Position numbers and translations under genes: made by a program
The notes under the pieces: generated by a model
The model's database searches: none
What the model was told of the DNA's origin: nothing
The model's input: the letters and a program-made list of their open reading frames with translations, nothing else
From: Diaphorobacter sp. HDW4A
Lineage (GTDB): Bacteria > Pseudomonadota > Gammaproteobacteria > Burkholderiales > Burkholderiaceae_C
Length of the DNA: 64,000 nucleotides
NCBI RefSeq assembly: GCF_011305995.1
Contig: NZ_CP049910.1
Location: 2,170,001 to 2,234,000 of the forward strand
Direction of reading: 5' to 3'
Part shown: positions 1 to 9,366 of the stretch, piece by piece
How the letters are laid out: every line of letters starts with the position of its first letter
Numbering within the stretch: position 1 is the stretch's first letter

Positions 1-578
1 AATTCGCGGGCGGCGCACTCGGGCTGTTCGGCTTCTCGCGACTGGCAGTGGGCCCGTTCGATCTGACGAATCCGCGCAGCTACTTTCTCACCACGGCCGT
101 GGCTCTGCTGCTGGTGCTGGTGTTGCTGTGGTACGTGCGGGCTTCCCGATTCGGCCGTGCGCTCGAGAGCATCCGCCAGGGTCGCCATCTGGCGCAGTCC
201 CTCGGTATCAACGTGTTTCGCGAACGGCTCAAGGCGCTGGTGCTCAGCGCGCCCGTCGCGGCACTGGGCGGTGCACTGTGCGTACCCTATCTGCAGATCG
301 TCAATCCGGAAATTCTCTCTGTGCTGCGCACGGTGGACGCCCTGCTGGCCGTGCTGATCGGCGGCACCGGGCTGCTGTTCGGGCCGGTCATCGGTTCGGC
401 GATCTTCACGATATTGCCGCAGTTCCTGAACATGGACGCCAACGTCAAGGTGCTGGTGTTCTCGCTGCTCATCATCTTCGTGATGATGGTCGCGCCGGGC
501 GGTTTGCACCAGCTCTTCGGCAACGTTGTGAGCAGGTTGCTCGACATGCAGAAAAAGAAGAGGGAGGCGGGCGCATGA
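1..578 (+). CDS. livM: Branched-chain-type ABC transporter permease LivM, 5' end outside window
   Basis: C-terminal part of an inner-membrane permease of the LivM type. The frame is open from base 3, so the gene starts upstream. The visible part has several hydrophobic segments and the family landmarks GRALESIRQ and LLAVLIGGTGLLFGPVIG. It would form a heterodimeric channel with a LivH partner (not in view) powered by the LivG and LivF ATPases that follow. Its stop overlaps the livG start (ATGA at 575-578), implying translational coupling. The substrate is unlikely to be an amino acid, given the catabolic genes downstream; that is inference from context. Confidence 0.9.
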   Translation, partial: FAGGALGLFGFSRLAVGPFDLTNPRSYFLTTAVALLLVLVLLWYVRASRFGRALESIRQGRHLAQSLGINVFRERLKALVLSAPVAALGGALCVPYLQIVNPEILSVLRTVDALLAVLIGGTGLLFGPVIGSAIFTILPQFLNMDANVKVLVFSLLIIFVMMVAPGGLHQLFGNVVSRLLDMQKKKREAGA

Positions 579-1375
579 GTACCTCAAACACCCACGTGCC
601 CTGCGCAGTCACAGCGCGCGGGGTCAAGAAGCACTATGGCGGCGTCGCTGCACTCAAGGGCGTGGACGTACGCATTCCGGAAGGCTCGGTCTACGGCCTG
701 ATCGGGCCCAATGGCGCGGGCAAGTCGACGCTGTTCGACATCCTCTGCGGCATCACCAAGCCGTCCGAAGGGCAGATCGACGTGCTCGGCATGGATGTGG
801 CGGCGCTGCCCGCGTTCGAGGCCGCGCGCCGTGGCGTCGGGCGCACGTTCCAGAGAACCGCGACCTTCGGCGAGGCCAGCGTCATCGACAACCTGCTCTA
901 CGCGAGCTACTCGCGCATGCGGCACAACGTGGCGCAGCGCATTCTGCGCACCGCCACCTGGCGCGAGGACATGCGCAATTTCGAGCTCAAGGCCCGCGAG
1001 GTGCTCGCGGTCTGCGGGCTCACCGAGTTGCGTGATCAACCCGCCTCATCGCTCGCCTACGGCATACAGCGGCGGCTTGCGGTCGCGATCATGCTGATGA
1101 ACGATCCGCGCGTCCTGTTTCTGGACGAGCCGGTGGCCGGCATGAATGAGGCCGAGACGGCGGACTTCGTGCGTCTCGTGAAGAAGATCTCGCCGGGTCG
1201 CACCATCGTGATCGTGGAGCACGACATGGGCGCCATCGGCGCGTTGTGCGATGAAGTGCTGGTCATTGCGGACGGCCGTCCCATCGTCAATGACATTCCG
1301 AGCCGGGCATTGAAGCACCCGGAAGTCGTTACCGCCTATCTTGGAGCCGAAGATGACAGCCACCCACTCTCCTGA
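575..1375 (+). CDS. livG: ABC transporter ATP-binding protein LivG
   Basis: ATPase of 266 aa for a branched-chain-type importer. Walker A is GPNGAGKST near residue 47 and Walker B is VLFLDEPVAGM. The signature region reads SSLAYGIQRRLAVA, where the usual SGGQ is replaced by AYGIQ, as is common in LivG proteins. The frame is open far upstream, but the ATG at 575 overlaps the livM stop and gives a normal N terminus (MSTSNTHVP). Its 3' end overlaps livF by 23 bases, so the three transporter genes are one transcription unit. Confidence 0.93.
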   Translation: MSTSNTHVPCAVTARGVKKHYGGVAALKGVDVRIPEGSVYGLIGPNGAGKSTLFDILCGITKPSEGQIDVLGMDVAALPAFEAARRGVGRTFQRTATFGEASVIDNLLYASYSRMRHNVAQRILRTATWREDMRNFELKAREVLAVCGLTELRDQPASSLAYGIQRRLAVAIMLMNDPRVLFLDEPVAGMNEAETADFVRLVKKISPGRTIVIVEHDMGAIGALCDEVLVIADGRPIVNDIPSRALKHPEVVTAYLGAEDDSHPLS

Positions 1376-2072
1376 TCTGCTGGAGGTCTCCGGCCTGTGT
1401 GTGAGCTACGGCCGCGTGCAGGCGCTCAAGGACGTTTCGCTCAAGGTGGGCGAGGGCGAGGTGGTCGCCATCCTTGGTGCCAACGGCGCGGGAAAGACCA
1501 CGCTACTCAACAGCATCTCGGGCGTGCTCTCGCCGCAGGCGGGGAGCGTGCGCTTTGGGAGCTCGGCCACCACGGGCAAGAAGCCGTGGGTGATGAGCCG
1601 CCTGGGGCTCAGCCATGTGCCCGAGGGGCGGGAGATTTTTCCGAACATGACGGTCGAGGCCAATCTCCAACTGATCGATGCGGACGGCGGCGGTCCCCGC
1701 TTCAGCGCAGAGGAAGTGCTGGAGCTGTTTCCGCGCCTCAAGGAGCGCTACAACCAGATGGCCGGGGCGCTCTCGGGTGGAGAGCAGCAGATGCTGGCCA
1801 TCGGGCGCGGGCTCATGGCGAGCCCCAAGATCGTGCTGTTTGACGAGCCATCGCTCGGCCTCTCGCCCATGCTCAGCAAGGTGGTGCTGTCGGCCATCCA
1901 TGGGCTTAAACAACGCGGCATCTCGGCACTGGTGGTGGAGCAGAACGCGCGCGCGGCGCTGCGCATTGCCGACCGCGCCTATGTGCTGCGCGTGGGGCGC
2001 ATCGCAGCCGAGGGCACGGCGCAGGAGTTGGCGCAGTCGCCCGACATCCAGAGCGCTTATCTCGGGCTCTGA
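1353..2072 (+). CDS. livF: ABC transporter ATP-binding protein LivF
   Basis: Second ATPase of the importer, 239 aa. Walker A GANGAGKTT, signature LSGGEQQMLAIGR and Walker B IVLFDEPSLGLSP are all present. I chose the ATG at 1353 (MTATHSPDLL) over the TTG at 1341, because GGAG at 1343-1346 lies six bases before it. The start lies inside the end of livG. A 27-base gap with an AGGAGACA ribosome site leads to the amidohydrolase, so transport and catabolic genes are probably co-transcribed. Confidence 0.93.
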   Translation: MTATHSPDLLEVSGLCVSYGRVQALKDVSLKVGEGEVVAILGANGAGKTTLLNSISGVLSPQAGSVRFGSSATTGKKPWVMSRLGLSHVPEGREIFPNMTVEANLQLIDADGGGPRFSAEEVLELFPRLKERYNQMAGALSGGEQQMLAIGRGLMASPKIVLFDEPSLGLSPMLSKVVLSAIHGLKQRGISALVVEQNARAALRIADRAYVLRVGRIAAEGTAQELAQSPDIQSAYLGL

Positions 2073-2099
2073 TCGCTCATCGCACACAGGAGACAAACC

Positions 2100-2996
2100 A
2101 TGACCGATATCGACACAAGAATCGACACGGATATCAACACCGCAATCGACGCCAGGTACGTGCTGCCCGAAGGAAGTTGCGACTGCCACTTTCACCTCTA
2201 CGGCCCGTTTGACAAATTCCCTGCGGGGGACGAAGGCCGCTTCACGCCAACACAAGCCTCCACCATCGAGGACGCGATGGCGCAATGGCCGCGCATGGGC
2301 GTATCACGCGGCGTGATCGTGCACGCCGTTGGCTCGGGCGAAGACAACGCGGTGACCTATGACGCGCTGCGCCGATTCCCGGATCGCCTGCGCGCCACCG
2401 CGATCCTGCGGCGCGATGTGAGCGACCAGCGCCTCGATGAGCTGACCGATGCGGGCTTCAAGGCCGTGCGTGTGACCATGATCCGTCAGGACGGCAAGCC
2501 CGTCTCCACGCTCGGCACCAGTTTCGAGGATCTGAAAGCGCTCGCGCCGCGCCTTGCTGCGCGCGGCTGGCATGCGCAGTTGTGGATCGAGAGCTCCGAT
2601 CTGGTCGAGCAAGCCGAGGAACTCAACAAGCTGCCGCTGACCTACGTGATCGACCACATGTCGCGCACCATGGCCGACAAAGGCCACGAGCATCCGGGCT
2701 TTCGCGGCTTTCTGGATCTGCTCAAGACTGGTAGGTACTGGACCAAGATTTCCGGCGCTGATCGCAACACGCGCATTGGCCGCCCCTATGCCGATACCGC
2801 GCCGTACATGCGCGCCATCGTGCAGGCCGCGCCCGATCAGGTGGTCTGGGGAAGCGACTGGCCCCATATCGGTCACGGCGAGCAGACCTTGCCGCGTATG
2901 AACGACCTGCTCCGGCTTTTGCACGAATGCGTGCCCGACGAAGCGGTGCGCAGAAAGATTCTTGTCGACAACCCCAAGCGCCTTTACGGCTTTTGA
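2100..2996 (+). CDS. Amidohydrolase-family metal-dependent hydrolase (PDC-hydrolase-like)
   Basis: TIM-barrel hydrolase of 298 aa from the amidohydrolase 2 group that includes 2-pyrone-4,6-dicarboxylate lactonase. The metal-binding start of the barrel reads CDCHFHLYGP near residue 27, and the end of the active site is VVWGSDWPH near 250. It probably opens a lactone or cleaves a C-C or C-N bond of the imported acid; the substrate cannot be read from the sequence. The AGGAGACA ribosome site before the ATG recurs at many genes in this window. It lies 17 bases before the TTG start of the CoA-transferase. Confidence 0.85.
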   Translation: MTDIDTRIDTDINTAIDARYVLPEGSCDCHFHLYGPFDKFPAGDEGRFTPTQASTIEDAMAQWPRMGVSRGVIVHAVGSGEDNAVTYDALRRFPDRLRATAILRRDVSDQRLDELTDAGFKAVRVTMIRQDGKPVSTLGTSFEDLKALAPRLAARGWHAQLWIESSDLVEQAEELNKLPLTYVIDHMSRTMADKGHEHPGFRGFLDLLKTGRYWTKISGADRNTRIGRPYADTAPYMRAIVQAAPDQVVWGSDWPHIGHGEQTLPRMNDLLRLLHECVPDEAVRRKILVDNPKRLYGF

Positions 2997-3013
2997 AGAA
3001 CCCGAGGTCCAAT

Positions 3014-4225
3014 TTGAAAAACAACAGCAACTTCCCACTCGCCGGGGTGATCGTGCTCGATCTGGGACAGGTGTACCAAGGTCCCTACGCGAGCTTTCTG
3101 CTCGCGCAGGCCGGTGCCACCGTCATCAAGGTAGAGCCGCCCAACGGCGAGCCGGTGCGCCACCGCGCGCGCATTAGCAAGGGCAACGCGGTGCCGTTTG
3201 CGATGCTCAATGCAAACAAGCAGAACATCAGCCTGAATCTCAAATCGCCAGATGGTGTGGAGATCCTCAAGGAGCTGGCTGCCAAGGCCGATGTGCTGAT
3301 CGAGAACTACGCGCCCGGTGTGCTTGATCGCCTGGGCGTGGGGTACGAAGTGCTCAGCCAGATCAACCCGCGCCTGATCTACGGATCGGCCACGGGCTAT
3401 GGCCTGTCAGGCCCGGACCGCGACAACCTCGCGATGGATCTCACCATTCAGGCGGCCTCCGGCATCATGAGCGTGACCGGATTTCCCGATGGCGATCCGG
3501 TGAAGGCCGGGCCTGCCATCACCGACTTCGTGAGCGGCGTGCACCTTTATGCCGGCGTGATGACGGCGCTCTACCAGCGCGAGAAGACGGGCAAGGGCCA
3601 ACTGGTGGAGATCGCAATGGTGGAGACCGTTTATCCCGCGATGGCCTCCAACCTGGCCGATGTGTTCAACAGCAAGGCGCCCGCGCCGCGCACCGGCAAT
3701 CGTCATGGCGGTCTGGCCGAGGCACCTTACAACGTCTACCCGGCAGCCGATGGCTATGTGGCGATCATCAGCGTGAACGAGTCGCACTGGGCGGCGCTCA
3801 CCAAGGCGATGGGCCGTGAGGAGTTATTGGACGATCCCCGCTTCACGACCGTGCTCGATCGCATCAAGAACATCGACGCCACCGACCAGATCGTGGCCGA
3901 TTGGTCTGCACAGCGCAGCCGCAGCGAAGTGGTGGAGACCTGCCGCAAGTTCAAGGTGCCGTGCGCGGCGGTGCGCAATCTGCTGGAAGTCACGCAGGAC
4001 CGGCATCTGCACGAGCGCGGCATGTTGCGCGAGATTGCGCATCCCGAGTACGGCGACATCCTGGTGCATCGCAGCCCGCTGGTGCTGCATGGCAGCGACA
4101 CGCCGGAGTATGTGCCGTCGTCGCGTCTGGGCGAGCAGAACGCCGAGGTGCTCGGCAGCTATCTCGGCATGTCGGGCGAGCGGATCGGTGAGTTGCTCCG
4201 CTCCGGCGCGATCGTTCAGCGCTGA
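3014..4225 (+). CDS. Class III CoA-transferase (CaiB/BaiF family)
   Basis: About 403 aa; moves CoA from a donor acyl-CoA to a free acid, the likely activation step for the imported substrate. Family marks are LDLGQVYQGPYAS at the N terminus, VIKVEPPNGEP, and the catalytic-Asp region MDLTIQAASG (Asp about residue 142). The frame is open from 2927, but TTG at 3014 has GAGG six bases upstream and yields a normal N terminus (KNNSNFPLAGV), so I prefer it. It sits between the hydrolase and two acyl-CoA dehydrogenases. Confidence 0.9.
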   Translation: MKNNSNFPLAGVIVLDLGQVYQGPYASFLLAQAGATVIKVEPPNGEPVRHRARISKGNAVPFAMLNANKQNISLNLKSPDGVEILKELAAKADVLIENYAPGVLDRLGVGYEVLSQINPRLIYGSATGYGLSGPDRDNLAMDLTIQAASGIMSVTGFPDGDPVKAGPAITDFVSGVHLYAGVMTALYQREKTGKGQLVEIAMVETVYPAMASNLADVFNSKAPAPRTGNRHGGLAEAPYNVYPAADGYVAIISVNESHWAALTKAMGREELLDDPRFTTVLDRIKNIDATDQIVADWSAQRSRSEVVETCRKFKVPCAAVRNLLEVTQDRHLHERGMLREIAHPEYGDILVHRSPLVLHGSDTPEYVPSSRLGEQNAEVLGSYLGMSGERIGELLRSGAIVQR

Positions 4226-4268
4226 TGGCGATTGAGTACCAAGGCAAACAAAGAAAGCGAAAGTGGGT

Positions 4269-5342
4269 ATGAACAACGACGAACTTGTCCTGTCATCGGC
4301 ACAGCGACTGTTCAGCGACGTCGCGGACATCCAGTCCGTGATCGCGTCGCGTGACGGCGCCTGGAAGCAGGCACTGTGGAATGGCATCGAGGAGACCGGG
4401 CTGAACATCGCCGCCGTGCCCGAGGAGCTGGGTGGCGCGGGCATTGGCCTGCAAAGCTCGCTGGGCATTCTGCGCGTGGCCGGGCGCATGGCGCTGTCCA
4501 CGCCGCTCGCGGAAACCATGTTGGCTGCCTGGATGCTGGGCGCGGCGGGGTTGGAGGTTCCATCCGGCAAACTGGCCTTCGGCCCGGCATCGTTTGCCGA
4601 TCGGCTCACGCTCAAGGGCGACCGCATTTCGGGAACGCTGGCCCGTTTGCCCTTTGCGCGTGACTGTGGTCAGGCGGTGGTTCTGGTTGAGAGCGCAGAC
4701 AGTCTGGTGGTGGCGCTGATCGCGCTCGATGCCTCCATGATCAGTGCACGTGAAAGCCTGGCTTACGAGCCGGTGGACTTCGTGACTTTGAACGACTGCC
4801 GCATCATCGCATCGGCACCTGCGCCAGCGAGTTTCACGCCCGAGACCAGCCTGCTCATGGGTGCGGCTGCACGCGCCATGCAGATCGCCGGTGCGCTGGA
4901 ACAGATCCTCGCGCTCACCTCCGAATACGTGACTCAGCGGCGTGCGTTCGAGAAAACCATCTCCAAGTTCCAGTCCGTGCAGCACAGCGTTGCGCAACTG
5001 GCGGGCGAGGTGGCGGTCTCGCTGAGCGCCTCGGCCTCGGCATCCGAGGCGCTGGAGCAATTGCTCGCGCAGGGGCGCAGCTTCGACGATCCGGAACTGG
5101 TGTTGGAGATCATCTCGGCCAAAGTGCGCGCCTCATCCGCCGCGCAAAAGGGCGCGGCCATCGCGCATCAGATGCATGGCGCCATCGGTGTCACAAGCGA
5201 GCACGCGCTGCATCGCCTGACGCTGCGTGCGCTTGCCTGGCGTGACGATTATGGAAACGAATCCGAATGGGCCACGCGGCTCGGACAACGGGTCTGCGCG
5301 CAGGGCGAGCAGGCGCTCTGGCCGCTGCTGGCAAAACGTTAA
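4269..5342 (+). CDS. Acyl-CoA dehydrogenase, smaller paired subunit
   Basis: Acyl-CoA dehydrogenase-fold protein of 357 aa, an FAD enzyme that introduces the alpha-beta double bond. The N-terminal helical domain (AVPEELGGAGIGL) and C-terminal bundle (QRRAFEKTISKFQSVQH, MHGAIGVTSEHALHRLTLRA) are clear, but the middle beta domain is short. It is followed 26 bases later by a second, longer paralogue. Adjacent unequal pairs of this kind form heteromeric enzymes in steroid and alicyclic-acid breakdown, so this may be the partner subunit. Starts at ATG 4269 or GTG 4263; neither has a strong ribosome site. Confidence 0.87.
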   Translation: MNNDELVLSSAQRLFSDVADIQSVIASRDGAWKQALWNGIEETGLNIAAVPEELGGAGIGLQSSLGILRVAGRMALSTPLAETMLAAWMLGAAGLEVPSGKLAFGPASFADRLTLKGDRISGTLARLPFARDCGQAVVLVESADSLVVALIALDASMISARESLAYEPVDFVTLNDCRIIASAPAPASFTPETSLLMGAAARAMQIAGALEQILALTSEYVTQRRAFEKTISKFQSVQHSVAQLAGEVAVSLSASASASEALEQLLAQGRSFDDPELVLEIISAKVRASSAAQKGAAIAHQMHGAIGVTSEHALHRLTLRALAWRDDYGNESEWATRLGQRVCAQGEQALWPLLAKR

Positions 5343-5368
5343 AGGAACGACGAGGAAGCGACAAGCAC

Positions 5369-6535
5369 ATGCAAACAGTCAATCTTGAATTCCAACCACT
5401 GCGCCTGCCAGATCATGTGCAGCAATTGCGCGGTGAGGTCCGCGCGTTCATCGATTCGGAGATCGCCGTCGGTACGTTCGATCCGGACATCCCCAGCGAA
5501 GACTGGGAGCTCCACCGCGCCTTCGCACGCAAGGTGGCCGCACGTGGCTGGATCGGCATGACCTGGTCACGCCAGTACGGCGGCCAAGAGCGCAGCTTTC
5601 TGGATCGCTACGTGGTCAATGAAGAGATGATGGTCGCCAATGCGCCCAACTCGGTGTACTTCACAGCGGATCGCCAGTCCGGCCCCACGCTGATCAAGTA
5701 CGCGTCCGAGCGCATCAAGTCCGAGGTGCTGCCGAAGATCATCGCTGGCGAGGCGTGCTTCTGCATCGGCATGTCGGAGCCCGACAGCGGCTCGGACCTG
5801 TTCGCCGCCAAGTGCAAGGCCCGGCGCGTCAAAGGCGGTTGGCGGGTCAACGGCTCCAAGATCTGGACCACCAATGCCCATCGCGCGGACTACATGATCG
5901 GCCTGTTCCGCACCAGCGCACCCACGCCCGAGAACCGCCGGCATGGCCTCACGTCGTTCCTTGTGGACATGAGTGCGCCTGGCATCACCTGCAACATCAT
6001 CGACCAGATGAGCGGCATCCGCGACTTCAATGAGGTCGTGTTCGATGACGTGTTCATTCCCGATGACCAATTGATCGGCGAAGTCGATGGCGCGTGGAAG
6101 CAGGCCACGACCGAGCTGGCCTACGAGCGCAGCGGCCCCGAGCGCTTCGTCGAGACATTTTCCGCGCTGCGCAATCTGGTGGCGGTCGCGGGCGATGCGC
6201 CCGACGTGCGCATGGCCGAATCGATCGGCCGCATGGTCGCCGAGCTGCACACGCTGCGTCGCATGTCGGTGTCTATCGCGGGCATGCTGGAAGCGGGGCT
6301 GGAGCCGGTCTCGGAGGCAGCCATCGTGAAGGACATGGGCACCATGTGGGAGCAGGAGCTGCCGCAGCGTGTGCGTCATGCTTCGGCCTTTGTTGCCGCA
6401 GCGAATTCGCCTGAGCACGCGAGGTTCGAAAACGTGCTGCAGTTCACACAGCGCATCGCTCCCAAGCTCACCATTCAGGGCGGCACCACGGAAATCCTGC
6501 GCGGCGTCATCGCGCGCGGCATGGGCCTTCGCTGA
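5369..6535 (+). CDS. Acyl-CoA dehydrogenase, larger paired subunit
   Basis: FadE-type enzyme of 388 aa. The flavin and substrate loops are intact: FCIGMSEPDSGSDLFAAK, WTTNAHRADYMIGLFRT, and the C-terminal QGGTTEILRGVIARGMGL. The start is the ATG at 5369 with GAGGAA at 5352-5357; the open frame further upstream overlaps the previous gene and is ignored. It probably works with the preceding smaller subunit on the CoA thioester made by the CoA-transferase, before the hydratase that follows. Confidence 0.92.
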   Translation: MQTVNLEFQPLRLPDHVQQLRGEVRAFIDSEIAVGTFDPDIPSEDWELHRAFARKVAARGWIGMTWSRQYGGQERSFLDRYVVNEEMMVANAPNSVYFTADRQSGPTLIKYASERIKSEVLPKIIAGEACFCIGMSEPDSGSDLFAAKCKARRVKGGWRVNGSKIWTTNAHRADYMIGLFRTSAPTPENRRHGLTSFLVDMSAPGITCNIIDQMSGIRDFNEVVFDDVFIPDDQLIGEVDGAWKQATTELAYERSGPERFVETFSALRNLVAVAGDAPDVRMAESIGRMVAELHTLRRMSVSIAGMLEAGLEPVSEAAIVKDMGTMWEQELPQRVRHASAFVAAANSPEHARFENVLQFTQRIAPKLTIQGGTTEILRGVIARGMGLR

Positions 6536-6562
6536 ACCCACACAAAAAGAAATCAGGAATTC

Positions 6563-7333
6563 ATGTCCGACCTCATCATCTCCCGCACGGGCCATGTCCA
6601 GATCATCGAGATCAACCGCCCGCCACACAATTATTTCGATACCTCACTCCTGCGGCAGATCGCCGATGCATTCGAGGCCGCCGACGAGGACCGCAATCTG
6701 CGCGTCAACCTGCTGTGCGCCAACGGTAAGTCATTCTGCGCGGGCGCGAACTTCACCGGCAATCAGCCGACCACGCCCGAGGGGCGTCGCGCCGATTCGC
6801 GCGCGCTCTACGACCAGGGCCTGCGCATGTTCCGTTGCAAGAAGCCCGTCGTGGCGGCGGTGCAGGGACATGCCATCGGCGGCGGGTTGGGCGTGGCGCT
6901 GGCGGCGGACTTTCGGGTGGCGACAGCGAAGACCAGCTTCTCTGCGAACTTCACCCGGCTTGGCTTCCATCCCGGCTTTGGCTTGACCGTGACGCTGCCA
7001 GAGCTGATCGGCGAGACGCGCGCCTCGCTGCTGATGCTCACCGGCCGCCGCGTGCTCGGCGAGGAGGCGCTTCGCATCGGGTTGTGTGACGTGCTCGCCT
7101 CGGAGGAACGGTTGCGCGATGAGGCGCTGGCGCTCGCGCAGGAGATCGCGGAGAGTTCGCCACTGGGCGTGCAGTCCACACGCGAGACGCTGCGTCTGGG
7201 GCTGGTCGAGCGTATCGAGGAGCGCCTCGAGCGCGAGCTGCAGGAGCAGTCGTGGCTGCGCGAGACCGCCGACTTTGCGGAGGGCGTGCGTGCCACGGCC
7301 GAGCGCCGGTCCACCAATTTTCAGGCTCGTTGA
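6563..7333 (+). CDS. Enoyl-CoA hydratase/isomerase family protein
   Basis: Crotonase-fold protein of 256 aa. The oxyanion-hole segments are visible: KSFCAGANFTG near residue 55 and QGHAIGGGLGVALAADFR near 98. It would hydrate or isomerise the enoyl-CoA from the dehydrogenase pair. An AGGAATTC ribosome site precedes the ATG. A (TCA)6 tandem repeat at 7336-7353 separates it from the next gene. The residues aligned with the two hydratase glutamates cannot be confirmed by eye, so isomerase activity is possible. Confidence 0.9.
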   Translation: MSDLIISRTGHVQIIEINRPPHNYFDTSLLRQIADAFEAADEDRNLRVNLLCANGKSFCAGANFTGNQPTTPEGRRADSRALYDQGLRMFRCKKPVVAAVQGHAIGGGLGVALAADFRVATAKTSFSANFTRLGFHPGFGLTVTLPELIGETRASLLMLTGRRVLGEEALRIGLCDVLASEERLRDEALALAQEIAESSPLGVQSTRETLRLGLVERIEERLERELQEQSWLRETADFAEGVRATAERRSTNFQAR

Positions 7334-7335
7334 AT

Positions 7336-7353
7336 TCATCATCATCATCATCA
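7336..7353 (+). repeat. (TCA)6 trinucleotide repeat before a ribosome binding site
   Basis: Six perfect TCA units run into the GGAGACA ribosome site of the OYE-type reductase. Unit gain or loss would change the intergenic length without altering the GGAG-to-ATG spacing. Confidence 0.8.
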
Positions 7354-7362
7354 GGAGACAAC

Positions 7363-8535
7363 ATGGTCAAGCTTTTCGAGAAGGTCAGCTTTCGCGGCGT
7401 GGAGTTGAAGAACCGCATCGTCGTGTCGCCCATGGGCATGTACTCGGCCCACAATGGCTGCGTCACGCCATTTCATGTCGTGCACTACGGCAAATTCGCG
7501 CAGGGCGGAGCGGGGCTGGTGTTCATCGAGCAGACGTCGGTGGTGCGCAAGGGGCGCATCAGCAATGGCGATCTGGGCCTTTGGGAGGATGCGCAGATCG
7601 AAGGCATGCGCCAGATCACGCAGGTCATCCGGCAACATGGCGCCAAGGCTGCGATCCAGCTCGGACACGGTGGCCGCAAGGCGGGACAACAGCGCGCGTT
7701 TCGCGGCAATGGTCCTCTGTCTGACCGCGACATCGAGAACGGCGAGGAGACCTGGGTGCCCGTGGGCCCGTCAGCCGCGACGTTCTCGGATGGCTACCGT
7801 ACCCCGACCGCGCTGAGCCACGACGGCATGGCCGGCGTAAAAGACGCCTTCGTAGCCGCCGCCAAACGTTCGGTGCTCGCGGGCTTTGACATCGTCGAGC
7901 TGCACATGGCGCACGGTTATCTGCTGCAAACCTTTCTCTCGCCGCTCGCCAACTTCCGCGAGGACGAGTACGGCGGCAGTCTGGAAAGCCGTATGCGCTT
8001 TCCGCTGGAGGTCACTCGCGCGGTGCGCGCCGCGATTCCGGCCTCGATGCCGCTGTTTGTGCGCATCTCGGCGGTCGACTGGATCGAGGGCGGCTGGGAG
8101 ATCGAGGACAGCGTGATCTTCGCGCGCGAGCTCAAGGCGCTCGGCGTCGATCTGGTGGATTGCTCGACCGGCGGCAACATGCGCGCGGGGGCCACGAACG
8201 CGAGTCTCGCGCGCGGGCCCGGATACCAGGTGCCGTTCGCCGACCGCGTGCGCCGCGAGGCCGCGATTCCCACGGGCGCGGTGGGCATGATCCGCACGCC
8301 CGACCACGCCGAGCAGATTCTGCAGGAGGACAGGGCCGACCTGATCTTCCTCGGAAGGCAGATGCTGTTCAACCCCTACTGGGCGCTGCATGCGGCCGAG
8401 CATTTCGGCCTCTCCGGCAAGTTCGAAGACTGGCCGGAGCAGTACGGCTGGTGGCTCACCAAGTGGGGCGCGGCGTTGCGTGCCGAGGGAAAGCATCTGC
8501 TCGAATGGGACAGCCTGACGAAGGTGGCGCGATGA
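7363..8535 (+). CDS. NADH:flavin oxidoreductase, Old Yellow Enzyme family
   Basis: FMN-dependent ene-reductase of 390 aa, a TIM barrel. Family marks: [46 protein letters not shown], and [20 protein letters not shown] followed by [10 protein letters not shown]. It has only the OYE barrel, with no C-terminal iron-sulfur/FAD domain, so it resembles YqjM/XenA rather than 2,4-dienoyl-CoA reductase FadH. ATG 7363 follows AGGAGACAAC. It would reduce an unsaturated intermediate of the pathway, perhaps ring-located. The stop overlaps the next start (ATGA at 8532-8535). Confidence 0.92.
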   Translation: MVKLFEKVSFRGVELKNRIVVSPMGMYSAHNGCVTPFHVVHYGKFAQGGAGLVFIEQTSVVRKGRISNGDLGLWEDAQIEGMRQITQVIRQHGAKAAIQLGHGGRKAGQQRAFRGNGPLSDRDIENGEETWVPVGPSAATFSDGYRTPTALSHDGMAGVKDAFVAAAKRSVLAGFDIVELHMAHGYLLQTFLSPLANFREDEYGGSLESRMRFPLEVTRAVRAAIPASMPLFVRISAVDWIEGGWEIEDSVIFARELKALGVDLVDCSTGGNMRAGATNASLARGPGYQVPFADRVRREAAIPTGAVGMIRTPDHAEQILQEDRADLIFLGRQMLFNPYWALHAAEHFGLSGKFEDWPEQYGWWLTKWGAALRAEGKHLLEWDSLTKVAR

Positions 8536-9335
8536 CGCAGCGGTTTGGGCTGACGGTCGTGACGGGCGGAGCCCAAGGCATAGGCCGCGCGCTTTGCGAG
8601 GCTCTGGCTGGGGATGGGGCCCGCAAGGTGATGGTGCTCGACCAGAACGCCAAACTCGCCAAGGTGGTAGCCGCATCCATCGGCGGGCGCGCCTTCGGCG
8701 TGGATGTGACCGATGCCGTGGCGTTGAACCAGGTGCTTGAGCAGATCGAGCTGGAGGAGGGCCCCATCGCCACCTTCTGCTCGAATGCGGGCGTGGCCTG
8801 GGGCTTTGGCGGTCCGCAGGACAACGTCGCGGCTGCCGACGATGCGCTGTGGCAGCGCTCGTGGGAGATCAATGTGCTGGCGCATGTGAGGGCGGCGCGC
8901 TTTCTGCTGCCGCGCATGATCGCGCGTGGCGGCGGCAGGTTTCTGCTCACCGCCTCGGCGGCCGGGTTGCTCAACCAGGTCGGCAGCGCAATCTACGGAA
9001 CCACCAAGCATGCGGTCATCGGTTTTGCGGAGAACCTCGCGTTCACGCACCGCCATCAGGGCATTCGCGTTTCGGTGCTTTGTCCGCAGGGCGTCGACAC
9101 GCCTCTGCTGAAAGACATGCCCGAAGGCCCCGAAAGTGCCGATGGCGTGCTGAGTGCCGCCGATGTCGCGCGCTCCGCGATCGAGGGGCTGGATCGTAAC
9201 GAGTTTCTGGTGCTGCCCCACGCGGTGGTGCGCGAGTACTGCCAGCGCAAGGCCGAGAATTACGACCGCTGGATCGGCGGGATGTCCAAGCTGGTCCAGC
9301 GACAGATCGCCGCAGATGCGGTGATCGCGCACTGA
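8532..9335 (+). CDS. Short-chain dehydrogenase/reductase
   Basis: Rossmann-fold oxidoreductase of 267 aa. The cofactor loop is [11 protein letters not shown] near residue 11; the structural NAG motif is CSNAGVAWG; the catalytic Tyr and Lys are in [10 protein letters not shown] with the Ser upstream (TASAAG). An Asp after the second strand (VMVLDQNAK) favours NAD(H). It probably oxidises the 3-hydroxyacyl-CoA or an alcohol in this operon. It is translationally coupled to the OYE gene by an ATGA overlap. Confidence 0.92.
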   Translation: MTQRFGLTVVTGGAQGIGRALCEALAGDGARKVMVLDQNAKLAKVVAASIGGRAFGVDVTDAVALNQVLEQIELEEGPIATFCSNAGVAWGFGGPQDNVAAADDALWQRSWEINVLAHVRAARFLLPRMIARGGGRFLLTASAAGLLNQVGSAIYGTTKHAVIGFAENLAFTHRHQGIRVSVLCPQGVDTPLLKDMPEGPESADGVLSAADVARSAIEGLDRNEFLVLPHAVVREYCQRKAENYDRWIGGMSKLVQRQIAADAVIAH

Positions 9336-9366
9336 TCAGACAAGAACGATTTGAAGGAGACAAAAA

